A stretch of 64,000 nt of DNA from Pedobacter sp. PF22-3 (GTDB lineage Bacteria > Bacteroidota > Bacteroidia > Sphingobacteriales > Sphingobacteriaceae): assembly GCF_026239555.1 (NCBI RefSeq), contig NZ_JAPIVP010000009.1:181397-245396 (forward strand), written 5' to 3'. The notes under the pieces are model-generated. The model did no database searches. It was given only the letters and a program-made list of their open reading frames with translations, and was not told the DNA's origin. Both the position numbers and the translations under genes were made by a program. Of this stretch, positions 45,327 through 54,575 are shown piece by piece (the stretch's first letter is position 1; each line of letters opens with the position of its first letter).

Positions 45327-48300
45327 ATGAGATTTAAATGTACACGCTTAAAGTATAGTGGCGTATTTATGCTGCTTTTACTCATTAGCCAGGTGTTCAA
45401 TGTTGCCTACGCGCAAACTGAACGAAAAATTACTGGAAATTTATTAGATAATACAAACCAGCCTGTAATCGGAGCGTCTGTTTCAGTAAAAGGTACCTCG
45501 AAAGTAACTTCCACAGGTACAGATGGATCATTCAGCATTTCAGCAAAAACGGGCGACAAAATTCTTTTCAGTTTCCTGGGCTATCAAACCAAGGAACTTA
45601 CCGTAGGTACAGGGTCTACCTATAAAGTCACCATCTTAGAATCTGCGGCTGCCCTTAATGATGTGGTTGTAGTGGGTTATGGTAAAAGTTCAAGAAAGGC
45701 ATTAACCAGTTCTATCTCTACCGTTAAAGGCGATGACTTGAACAAGGGTGCTATTAGCGATGTTGGCCAGATGTTACAAGGTAAAGTGCCGGGATTAAAC
45801 ATCACCAGAAGTGGTGATCCGAATAGAAATGCAGCCATCATTATGCGTGGAGCATCTACCCTTCGTGAAGGTGCACAGTCGCCATTATTTGTAATCGACG
45901 GTGTGGTTGGTGCAGACATTTCTATCCTTGCACCGGATGATATTGCCTCAATTGATGTGTTAAAAGATGCTGCTGCCGCCGCTATTTATGGTAATAGGGC
46001 TGCCAATGGGGTAATTATGGTCACTACCAAAAAAGGTGTAGCAGGTGCAACACAAATTACCTATAATGGTTATTTTGGAGTAGAAAATGTGTCTAACCGT
46101 TATGACATGATGAATGCTGATCAGTTGCGTGCTTTTTTAGCAAAAACCAATTCTGCACTTACGCCGGCCAATGATAAAGGTGCTGATACCAATTGGCAAA
46201 ATGAGGTACAACGCAGCAATGCCTTATCGTATAACCATAACGTATCACTTAGCGGAGGGACTGAAAAAACGACTTATAATGCAAGCTTAAACTATTTTAA
46301 GCAAGATGGCATCATCAAAACGAGTGATTTAAGTAGATTTATCGGTCGTATTGGAATTGAACAAAAAGCATTAAATGATAAGTTGAAGATTGGATTAAAC
46401 ATCAGCAACTCGGTAAGTAATGCTAATCTGGTTCCTTATCGCAATACGGTATTGTCGCAAATGCTTACCTATTTGCCAACTGCTCCGGTTAAAAACCCTG
46501 ATGGTTCTTATTTTGATAACTTAATTCAAACCAGCTACTATAATCCGGTTTCTATGCTTGAAAATGGTACAGAAAACCTGAAGAATAAAAATATCTTGGG
46601 TAATTTAACCGTTAACCTAAAATTACCATTTGGTTTCTCTTACGATGTTTCTGCATCTTACCAGAATAGTCAAAACGTTTATGGTGCATTTTACAACAGC
46701 ATTTATACTTCCAGATACAATAATGTTCGTAATACGCCAGAGCCACCTGCAACGCCTAGTTTCGTAACCCTGGTGGGTAAAGATGGTTTGGCCGTAAGAA
46801 ATGCCTATCAGAACACCAATAAAATTATTGAGACTTATTTAACCTGGAATAAAAAATTTGGCGATCACGATATCAATGCTGTAGTGGGTTATTCTTATCA
46901 GCAATCGCTGAACAATGATGGATTTCAGGCTACTTCAACCAATTTCCCGATCAATCAGGTAAGTTATAATAACTTAAGTTTAGGGAACCCATACGCGGTA
47001 ACTGATTTCAGGGTTGATTTTAATCCAGGTGTAACCTATCAGGAAATTTTGATGATCTCTGATTTTGCAAGGGTAAATTATAATTATAAAAACAAATACC
47101 TGATCCAGGGATCGATCAGAAAAGATGGATCCAATGTATTCGGTGCTAACGAAAAATGGGGTTATTTCCCATCTGTAGGTGCAGCATGGAACATCGATCA
47201 GGAAAATTTCTTTAAAAATTCAGGCGTGCTTAAAACCCTTAAATTAAGAGGTAGTTACGGTATTGCAGGTAACTCGCTTGGCTTTGCCCCATTAACCACT
47301 AAGCTTATTTATGGACAGGTTGGACAGTTTTATTATAATGGTTCGCCAAGAGAAGGTGCCTATGGTGCCATCCAGAATGAAAATCCGGATTTAAGATGGG
47401 AGAAAACAGCTACAACCAATATTGGTTTAGATTTTGGACTATTTAATGGTAGATTAACAGGATCGGTAGATTTATATGATAAAAAAACCACAGATCTGAT
47501 TTTGTCATTCCCTGTAGATAATAACTTATACCCTGCAGGTTCTTATACGGCAAACGTGGGTAGTTTGAGTAACAAAGGTATCGAACTGGTTTTAAACGGC
47601 ACACCGGTAACTACCGATAACTTTACCTGGACTACAGGGTTCAATTTGGCACATAACCGCAATAAAGTGATCAGCTTATCAGACGATAGCAGATTCAATA
47701 TCGAGGACCGCCTAACGGTTTCTCCTGATGGTGCCGGACAAAGTGGTGCAACACTACAGATTCTTAAACCAGGTGAGCCAATTGGAACATTTTTCACCTT
47801 TAAATATGCAGGTAAAGATGCCAATGGTGTATCACAATATTATGATGCTGCCGGAAACGTTAAAACACAGAACCTGCTTAATAAAACAGATTATTATATT
47901 CTTGGAAATGCACAACCGAAAGCATTGTTAGGCTGGACAAACAATATCAGGTATAAGAATTTTGATTTAAGTGTATTTATGAGAGCGGTACTGGGTGTTA
48001 AAATTATGAACGTTACCCGTGCTGATTTATTCCGTCCAAGTACAGCACAATTCACCAATATCCCGGTAGAGGTTGAAAATGAATCAGCAGCTGATTTTAA
48101 CTCTTATAAATATTCGAGCAGATTCTTAGAAAATGCCAGTTACCTGCGTTTAGATAACGCTACACTTGGATATACTTTCAAAAAGGGACTTATTCCTGGT
48201 GTAAATTCTCTTCGTTTATACACCACGGCGAATAACCTTTTTGTTATTACCGGTTATAAAGGAATAGACCCGGAGATTAACCAGGGCGGTACTGCGCCGG

Positions 48301-48371
48301 GTGTAGATACCAATAACTTTTACCCTAAAACCAGAACATTTTTATTCGGGTTAAACGTATCATTCAACTAA
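45327..48371 (+). CDS. SusC/RagA-family TonB-dependent outer-membrane transporter
   Basis: A 1014-residue protein. A signal peptide (about 1-30, ending VAYAQ) is followed by a carboxypeptidase-regulatory-like domain (about 35-110, KITGNLLDNTNQPVIGASV). The plug domain starts with the SusC hallmark DVVVVGYG (about 113-120) and includes PLFVIDGV and VLKDAAAAAIYG. A 22-strand barrel fills the rest and ends FGLNVSFN. It imports oligosaccharides captured by the SusD protein encoded 11 bases downstream. The substrate is not readable from the sequence. Confidence 0.95.
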   Translation: MRFKCTRLKYSGVFMLLLLISQVFNVAYAQTERKITGNLLDNTNQPVIGASVSVKGTSKVTSTGTDGSFSISAKTGDKILFSFLGYQTKELTVGTGSTYKVTILESAAALNDVVVVGYGKSSRKALTSSISTVKGDDLNKGAISDVGQMLQGKVPGLNITRSGDPNRNAAIIMRGASTLREGAQSPLFVIDGVVGADISILAPDDIASIDVLKDAAAAAIYGNRAANGVIMVTTKKGVAGATQITYNGYFGVENVSNRYDMMNADQLRAFLAKTNSALTPANDKGADTNWQNEVQRSNALSYNHNVSLSGGTEKTTYNASLNYFKQDGIIKTSDLSRFIGRIGIEQKALNDKLKIGLNISNSVSNANLVPYRNTVLSQMLTYLPTAPVKNPDGSYFDNLIQTSYYNPVSMLENGTENLKNKNILGNLTVNLKLPFGFSYDVSASYQNSQNVYGAFYNSIYTSRYNNVRNTPEPPATPSFVTLVGKDGLAVRNAYQNTNKIIETYLTWNKKFGDHDINAVVGYSYQQSLNNDGFQATSTNFPINQVSYNNLSLGNPYAVTDFRVDFNPGVTYQEILMISDFARVNYNYKNKYLIQGSIRKDGSNVFGANEKWGYFPSVGAAWNIDQENFFKNSGVLKTLKLRGSYGIAGNSLGFAPLTTKLIYGQVGQFYYNGSPREGAYGAIQNENPDLRWEKTATTNIGLDFGLFNGRLTGSVDLYDKKTTDLILSFPVDNNLYPAGSYTANVGSLSNKGIELVLNGTPVTTDNFTWTTGFNLAHNRNKVISLSDDSRFNIEDRLTVSPDGAGQSGATLQILKPGEPIGTFFTFKYAGKDANGVSQYYDAAGNVKTQNLLNKTDYYILGNAQPKALLGWTNNIRYKNFDLSVFMRAVLGVKIMNVTRADLFRPSTAQFTNIPVEVENESAADFNSYKYSSRFLENASYLRLDNATLGYTFKKGLIPGVNSLRLYTTANNLFVITGYKGIDPEINQGGTAPGVDTNNFYPKTRTFLFGLNVSFN

Positions 48372-48382
48372 AATTTAAAAAG

Positions 48383-49981
48383 ATGAAAAATCTTATCAAA
48401 TACCTTGCAGGAACTGCCTTATCGTTAAGCATGTTAACTTCCTGCCATAAACTGGATTTGAAAGTGGAAACACAGCTTACTCCTGAAACATTTCCGCAAA
48501 CAGATCAACACTTTATACAACTAACCGGTCAGGTATATGTACAGCTCCGTCAAAACTGGAGTACTGATTATTTCTTCATGCAGTCGTTAAGTACTGATGA
48601 GGCTATTATGCCTGCCAGGGGTGGTAACTGGTACGATGGTGGCGTATTTGAAAACCATCATAAACATACCTGGAATAAGGATAATGGTCATGTGAATAGT
48701 GGCTGGGGATGGCTGTCAGCAACCATTAGTAAGGCCAATCAAAGTTTGTTCTTATTAAAAGATGCACCAGAATCTTCAGGAAAAACTGTAGCAGTAGCGG
48801 AAGTGAGGGCAACAAGGGCCTTGGCATTTTTCATGATGATGGATTTATGGGGAAACATTCCAGTGGTTACCACTTTCGGACAGACCACTCCACCTGAAAC
48901 CAAATCACGCCTGGAAGTTTTCAATTTTATCGAATCAGAACTTAAAGAAGTATTGCCAAACTTAAGCAGCGCTACTGGAACAGCAACTTACGGCCGCCCG
49001 AATAAATATACAGCATACGCTATTTTAGCTAAAATGTATCTGAATGCAGAAGTTTATACCGGAACGCAACGTTACAACGATGCTGTTGCCATGTGCGATG
49101 CCATTATTGGTGCCTCGGGTTCTCCTTACAGCTTAGAAAGCGATTATAGAAAGATGTTCTTCATTGATAACGGGCCACAAATCAAAGAATTCATTTTTGC
49201 TATTCCTTTCGATCCGGGTTTCAGCAATGGTACCATGATTTATTCCCGTTACTCATTACCTCGCTCTTTACAGCAAAAATATAGCTTAAAGTTTACACCA
49301 AGTGCACCAATGAGCACATTGCCAGAGTACTATGCCAATTTTAATGATCCTAATGACAAAAGAAATGCACAATGGATTAAAGGATTACAGACTTATTACG
49401 ATGGTAGACCAGTTACTGTAGCCACAACAAAAAAAGGATACGATCAGTTTTATGCAGGTTCTGATGGTTCAGCTGCACTCACTTACCAGGTTGATATTAC
49501 ACCAAATGTTACCCTTAGAGATGCATCCAGACCTTTTGATGCCGGAAATGATGAAATTTCCTGGAACATGGGTTACAGAAACAATAAATTTTATTGCGAT
49601 AGTACCTCATCAAGCAGAAATCAAAATAACGACGTGCCGGTTTTCAGATATTCAGATATCCTGTTAATGAAAGCGGAAGCGATCCTTCGTGGAGCTACGC
49701 CTACTCAAGGTCAAACCGCGTTATCATTAGTGAATCAATTAAGAGCGGTTCGTACTACTTCACCAGCATGGACCTCCGTTACGCTAGAGGATTTATACAA
49801 AGAACGATGCAGAGAAATGGCCTGGGAATGCTGGCACCGTAACGATATGATCCGCTTTGGCAAATATGAAGGAACATGGGGCTTTAAAACAGATGCACAG
49901 CTTTTCCATCGGTTAATGCCTATTCCGGCCTCGGCGCTGATTCTCAATCCAAAATTGAAACAGAACCCAGGCTACAATTAA
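48383..49981 (+). CDS. SusD/RagB-family nutrient-binding lipoprotein
   Basis: A 532-residue surface lipoprotein with lipobox MLTSC (Cys21), TPR-like helices typical of SusD (YTAYAILAKMYLNAEVYTG at about residue 210), and the C-terminal RagB pattern (FRYSDILLMKAEAILRG; LYKERCREMAWECWHRNDMIRFG). It forms the lid of the SusC transporter. A very strong terminator hairpin at 49996-50030 follows, so much of the transcript may end here. Confidence 0.95.
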   Translation: MKNLIKYLAGTALSLSMLTSCHKLDLKVETQLTPETFPQTDQHFIQLTGQVYVQLRQNWSTDYFFMQSLSTDEAIMPARGGNWYDGGVFENHHKHTWNKDNGHVNSGWGWLSATISKANQSLFLLKDAPESSGKTVAVAEVRATRALAFFMMMDLWGNIPVVTTFGQTTPPETKSRLEVFNFIESELKEVLPNLSSATGTATYGRPNKYTAYAILAKMYLNAEVYTGTQRYNDAVAMCDAIIGASGSPYSLESDYRKMFFIDNGPQIKEFIFAIPFDPGFSNGTMIYSRYSLPRSLQQKYSLKFTPSAPMSTLPEYYANFNDPNDKRNAQWIKGLQTYYDGRPVTVATTKKGYDQFYAGSDGSAALTYQVDITPNVTLRDASRPFDAGNDEISWNMGYRNNKFYCDSTSSSRNQNNDVPVFRYSDILLMKAEAILRGATPTQGQTALSLVNQLRAVRTTSPAWTSVTLEDLYKERCREMAWECWHRNDMIRFGKYEGTWGFKTDAQLFHRLMPIPASALILNPKLKQNPGYN

Positions 49982-49995
49982 ATTTAGCTTTAAGT

Positions 49996-50033
49996 AAAAT
50001 TTCTCCAGACGGATCGTCTGGAGAAATTTTTAT
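49996..50033 (+). terminator. Strong bidirectional-type hairpin terminator after SusD
   Basis: A perfect 16-bp inverted repeat (arms 49996-50011 and 50015-50030) with a GAT loop, beginning AAAATTTCTCCAGACG. The arms contain a GC-rich core followed by TTTTT. It lies 15 bases beyond the SusD stop codon. Confidence 0.85.
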
Positions 50034-50075
50034 TTTAACACTTCATTGTCTTTCTTTGCAACTATATTCAAAACG

Positions 50076-51056
50076 ATGATCAAACGACTACTTTTCCTTA
50101 TTCCGCTTCTCTCTATTAATACGCTTTATGCCCAAATCATTACTAAAAACCAAACTGAAGCTGTTGCTGCCAATAAAACGTTAGTCAAAGATCCCGGAGC
50201 ATTGCAGTTTCTTGCGTTAGGCGATTGGGGCCGGAATGGCGCTGACCACCAGAAACCAGTTGCCAAACAAATGGGAATTACCGCCACTGATGTTAAAGCA
50301 CAGTTTATCATTTCTACCGGCGATAACTTCTATCCCAGTGGTGTAATCAGCCCACAAGATCCATCGTTTAAGTACTCTTTTGAAGATATATACACCGACT
50401 TTTCTTTACAGTGGGATTGGTATGTGGTTTTAGGAAACCACGATTATAAATCCAATCCTGATGCGCAGGTAGCCTATTCGAAAATAAGTAGAAGATGGAA
50501 AATGCCTGCCCGTTATTATTCAAAAAAGTTTGCCATTAACGGCGATGTAAATAATCAGGTATTAATAGCATTTATTGATACAAATCCGCTCATCCCCGAG
50601 TTTTATAAAAACGCAGAATACGGACCAAATGTTAAGGGACAAGACACCACTGGCCAGAAAAAGTGGTTGGTTAAAACCCTTGCTGATCAAGATCCATCAA
50701 TTAAGTGGAAAATAGTAGTAGGTCACCACCCCATGTTTACAGGCGGTAGCCGTACAGATGGGTATGATACCAAAGCAATCAGAAGCACGTTAAAACCCAT
50801 ATTGGATAAATATGGTGTTGATGTTTATTTAACAGGTCACGAACACAGTTTACAATACCTTAAGCCACAAGGTAAAACCCATCATTTCATTTCCGGAGGT
50901 GCATCAGAGAAAACGCCTGTTAAGCTGATACCAGAAGCACAGATGGTTGCATCAGAATATGGGTTTATGTTATTTTCGGTAAGTAAGGAACAGTTACGCG
51001 TACAGGTAATTAACGATGAAGGTTATGTTATTTATAACACTTTAATCAAGAAGTAA
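50076..51056 (+). CDS. Secreted metallophosphoesterase (purple acid phosphatase/ACP5-like)
   Basis: The preferred ATG at 50076 gives 326 residues with a signal peptide (MIKRLLFLIPLLSINTLYAQ). An upstream TTG at 50046 would spoil the signal. The five calcineurin-type metal motifs are present in order: LGDWG, GDNFY, GNHDY, VGHHPMF and TGHEHS. They match tartrate-resistant acid phosphatase-like enzymes. It would remove phosphate groups from sugars or phosphoesters in the periplasm. The next gene starts 7 bases downstream. Confidence 0.9.
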   Translation: MIKRLLFLIPLLSINTLYAQIITKNQTEAVAANKTLVKDPGALQFLALGDWGRNGADHQKPVAKQMGITATDVKAQFIISTGDNFYPSGVISPQDPSFKYSFEDIYTDFSLQWDWYVVLGNHDYKSNPDAQVAYSKISRRWKMPARYYSKKFAINGDVNNQVLIAFIDTNPLIPEFYKNAEYGPNVKGQDTTGQKKWLVKTLADQDPSIKWKIVVGHHPMFTGGSRTDGYDTKAIRSTLKPILDKYGVDVYLTGHEHSLQYLKPQGKTHHFISGGASEKTPVKLIPEAQMVASEYGFMLFSVSKEQLRVQVINDEGYVIYNTLIKK

Positions 51057-51063
51057 TCCTGTC

Positions 51064-52290
51064 ATGACAGCTATTGAAACAAAAAATATTGACGAAAGGG
51101 TAGAAAAGCCCAAAAGATTAATTTCACTGGATGCGTTGCGGGGTTTCGACATGTTTTGGATCGTGAGTGGCGAAGGAATATTCCACGGCCTGGCTACAGG
51201 AATCATGAACAAGCATGCTTTAAAAAGAAACCCGATTGACTGGACCATTTCTACAAATGATAGCTTATCTTTCTTTGAAAAACTTTTTATCGGGATTAGC
51301 AATCAACTGCATCATTCCCCATGGAATGGTTTTACTTTTTATGATCTGATCTTTCCTTTGTTCATATTTATCTCTGGAGTATCCATGCCCTACTCCTATC
51401 AAAAATATTTTGCCGAAAGAGAAAAAAACAAGCATTCATCTCTTAAAATATATTTTCCGCTAATCAAGCGAACCCTTATACTTATCATTTTAGGCTTCAT
51501 CGTTAATGGACTATTAAAATGGACCGGATACGAAAATACTCGCTTTGCCAGTGTATTAGGCCGGATAGCTTTAGCCACTTTTTTTGCGGCCATCATCTAT
51601 TTAAATTGTTCGTTTCGAGGAATGATTTTTTGGTTCGCAGCGATCCTTATTGGATATTATTTATTGATGGCATTTGTGCCTGTTCCGCATTTCGGATCTG
51701 GGGTTTTTACACCAGAAGGAAACCTGTCTGCTTATTTTGACAGACTGTTTCTACCGGGTAAACTTCATCGAACCATCTACGATCCTGAAGGATTATTAAG
51801 CACGATCCCTGCCATTTGTTCGGCAATGCTCGGCATTTTTACGGGAGCCTTTATTAAATCGACCAGATTTAACTTTACACCAAAACAGAAAGTAACTGCT
51901 TTAATGAGCAGCGGACTGCTGAGCATTGGACTTGGTTTGTTATGGAGCTTTATCTTCCCGATTAATAAAACCATGTGGACCAGCTCATTCGTTTTATTTG
52001 CCGGTGGCTGGAGCATAATATTGTTCACCTTATTTTATTACATTATTGATGTCTGCTCATATTCGAGATGGAGTATCCCATTTGTATGGATTGGTACAAA
52101 CAGTATTTTAATTTACGTTTGTGCACACGGACTTTTCAATTTCGAATCATCATCCACTTTCTTGTTTGGTGGTTTAATAAACCTCATCCCACCCCTATGG
52201 CACGAAGCCGTTTTGTGGACGGGAGTATTATTGATTCAACTGTTTTTATTAAAGTTCTTCTACGATAAAAAGTGGTTCTTAAAAATTTGA
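51064..52290 (+). CDS. HGSNAT-like membrane acetyltransferase (DUF5009 family)
   Basis: A 408-residue membrane protein with about 10-11 hydrophobic segments. The N-terminus shows SLDALRGFDMFWIV (residues 21-34), and loop 1 shows HSPWNGFTFYDLIFPLFIF (84-102). The latter resembles the segment of human heparan-alpha-glucosaminide N-acetyltransferase that carries its active-site His (here probably His84). The human enzyme passes acetyl groups from cytosolic acetyl-CoA across a membrane onto terminal glucosamine. The GH89 gene begins 1 base after its stop. A matched acetylate-then-cleave role is inferred. Confidence 0.85.
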   Translation: MTAIETKNIDERVEKPKRLISLDALRGFDMFWIVSGEGIFHGLATGIMNKHALKRNPIDWTISTNDSLSFFEKLFIGISNQLHHSPWNGFTFYDLIFPLFIFISGVSMPYSYQKYFAEREKNKHSSLKIYFPLIKRTLILIILGFIVNGLLKWTGYENTRFASVLGRIALATFFAAIIYLNCSFRGMIFWFAAILIGYYLLMAFVPVPHFGSGVFTPEGNLSAYFDRLFLPGKLHRTIYDPEGLLSTIPAICSAMLGIFTGAFIKSTRFNFTPKQKVTALMSSGLLSIGLGLLWSFIFPINKTMWTSSFVLFAGGWSIILFTLFYYIIDVCSYSRWSIPFVWIGTNSILIYVCAHGLFNFESSSTFLFGGLINLIPPLWHEAVLWTGVLLIQLFLLKFFYDKKWFLKI

Positions 52291-52291
52291 T

Positions 52292-54505
52292 ATGAAATTA
52301 AAATTATACTTTTCAGTTGCACTCGTTTCCTTGTTCTTTAACAGGGCACTTGCTCAGGATTTTTTAAATACTTCAAACCAACTCATAGAACGGGTATTAC
52401 CAAAACACGCAAAGTCATTTTCAACAGAAAAACTTTCTGATGTTAAAGGAAAAGATGTTTTCGAGATAGAATCAAAAAACAACAAAATCATTCTTCGCGG
52501 AAACAATGGTGTTGCATTGGCATCTGCTTTTTATCACTATTTAACTGAATATGCGCATTGCCAAATCACCTGGAATGGCACTAACCTGAATGTTCCACAA
52601 ACGCTACCTAAGCTCGAAAAAAAAGTTAGGAAAGAAACACCGTATGAATATCGGTACTATCTTAATTATTGTACATTTAATTACAGCATGAGCTGGTGGG
52701 ATTGGGCGCGTTGGGAAAAAGAGATAGACTGGATGGCATTACATGGTATCAACATGCCCCTTGCCATTACCGGCGAAGAATATACCTGGTACCTTTTGTA
52801 TAAAGAAATGGGCTTTTCGGACGATGAACTTAAAGGTTTTTTTACCGGACCGGCATATTTCTCGTGGTTTTGGATGGGCAATATTGATGGCTGGGGCGGC
52901 CCGCTTCCGGTAAGCTGGATGAAAAGCCATTTCGAATTACAAAAGAAAATTTTGAACCGTGAAAGAGCATTGGGCATGAAACCCGTACTTCCGGCGTTTA
53001 CCGGCCACGTACCTGCAGCATTTAAAACGAAATTTCCGAATGCTAAACTGAAAGCCACAAACTGGACTAATGGTTTTGCAGATACCTATATTCTTGATTC
53101 GGAAGATCCAATGTTTGCCCAGATCGGAAAGAAGTTTTTACAAAAGCAAACCGAAATGCTTGGTACAGACCATTTATATTCTGCCGATACATTTAACGAG
53201 AACGAACCACCATCTTCCGAGCCAGAATTTTTGAGTAAGCTAAGTGCCAGGATTTATGATGGCATGTCGCAAGCTGATCCTAAAGCAGTTTGGGTGATGC
53301 AAGGCTGGTTGTTTTACAGCGATAGAAAATTCTGGAAAGAGGCACAAACTGAAGCTTTGTTAAAGGCTGTTCCAAATGATAAGATGATTTTACTGGATTT
53401 AGCTACCGAAATTGAACCGGTTTGGAAACGTACTGAAGGTTTTTATGGAAAGCCGTGGATTTGGAATATGCTAAACAACTTTGGTGGGAACACCAATTTA
53501 TTTGGAAGAATGGACGTGGTAGCTACAGCACCTGCACAAGCTTTAAAAGATCCGAAAAGCGGCAAAATGCATGGTATTGGTTTGACCATGGAAGGCATAG
53601 AACAAAATCCGGTCATGTATGAGTTGATGATGGAAAATGTTTGGCGCTCTACACCGATCGACCTTGAAACATGGCTACCTAAATATGTTTTTAACCGATA
53701 CGGCAAAAACAATGCAAATGCGTTAAAAGCCTGGAAAACACTTAGAAAAACTGTTTACAGTGTTCCTGCCGATAAATATGTAAGAGATGGTGCCGAGTCT
53801 ATTATACAAGGCCGGCCAACACTGGATTCTATGACGCGCTGGGCCAGAACTACATTAAATTATAACGAACGCGATTTATTACCCGCCTGGGATGAACTCA
53901 TTAACGCAGCAGCAGATTGCAGGCAAAGTGACGGTTTCCAGTATGATCTTATTGATGTAACCAGACAGGTACTAGCCAATTATGCGCTTCCGTTACAAAG
54001 AAAAGTAGTGGAAGCCTACAGAAATAAAAACCTGAAAGCTTTCCAAACAGAAAGCAAAAAGTTTATCACTTTGATTGAAGACATGGATAAATTGTTGGCT
54101 ACGAGAAAAGATTTCATGCTTGGTCCCTGGGTAAATGATGCCCGTAAACAGGGAACCAACGAAAAGGAAAAAGCCTTGTATGAAATGAATGCAAAGGATT
54201 TGATCACTTTGTGGGGTGATGAAAAAAATCCTTTAAATGAGTATGCCTGCAGACAATGGAGCGGACTGATGAATGATTTTTATAAACCAAGATGGGAAAT
54301 GTTTTTTAGCCGACTGGAACAGTCTATTTCGAATAAAACTGAGCTCAACATCACTAAATTTAACGATGAGGTAAGCAAATGGGAATGGAAATGGGTAAAT
54401 CAAAGAAAAGATTATACCTTAAATCCAGTTGGAAATCCAGTTAATACGGCAATTGATTTACATCAAAAATATCGTAAAATTATTGGAGAAGCCCATCGGC
54501 TTTAA
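52292..54505 (+). CDS. Alpha-N-acetylglucosaminidase (GH89, NAGLU-like)
   Basis: A 737-residue enzyme with a signal peptide (about 1-21, ending RALAQ). The N-terminal small domain precedes the catalytic barrel. Both GH89 catalytic glutamates can be placed: Glu303 in DTFNENEPPSSEP and Glu434 in LTMEGIEQNPVMYELM, matching human NAGLU Glu316 and Glu446. It removes terminal alpha-linked GlcNAc, as in heparan sulfate or some mucin glycans. It follows the HGSNAT-like gene, the same pair of steps used in lysosomal heparan sulfate breakdown. No frameshift or missing domain is seen. Confidence 0.94.
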   Translation: MKLKLYFSVALVSLFFNRALAQDFLNTSNQLIERVLPKHAKSFSTEKLSDVKGKDVFEIESKNNKIILRGNNGVALASAFYHYLTEYAHCQITWNGTNLNVPQTLPKLEKKVRKETPYEYRYYLNYCTFNYSMSWWDWARWEKEIDWMALHGINMPLAITGEEYTWYLLYKEMGFSDDELKGFFTGPAYFSWFWMGNIDGWGGPLPVSWMKSHFELQKKILNRERALGMKPVLPAFTGHVPAAFKTKFPNAKLKATNWTNGFADTYILDSEDPMFAQIGKKFLQKQTEMLGTDHLYSADTFNENEPPSSEPEFLSKLSARIYDGMSQADPKAVWVMQGWLFYSDRKFWKEAQTEALLKAVPNDKMILLDLATEIEPVWKRTEGFYGKPWIWNMLNNFGGNTNLFGRMDVVATAPAQALKDPKSGKMHGIGLTMEGIEQNPVMYELMMENVWRSTPIDLETWLPKYVFNRYGKNNANALKAWKTLRKTVYSVPADKYVRDGAESIIQGRPTLDSMTRWARTTLNYNERDLLPAWDELINAAADCRQSDGFQYDLIDVTRQVLANYALPLQRKVVEAYRNKNLKAFQTESKKFITLIEDMDKLLATRKDFMLGPWVNDARKQGTNEKEKALYEMNAKDLITLWGDEKNPLNEYACRQWSGLMNDFYKPRWEMFFSRLEQSISNKTELNITKFNDEVSKWEWKWVNQRKDYTLNPVGNPVNTAIDLHQKYRKIIGEAHRL

Positions 54506-54575
54506 TCAACCATTAATGCAGCAATTATATCCATATTTAAATTCAATAAATTATCCACAACCATATAAAAACAAA

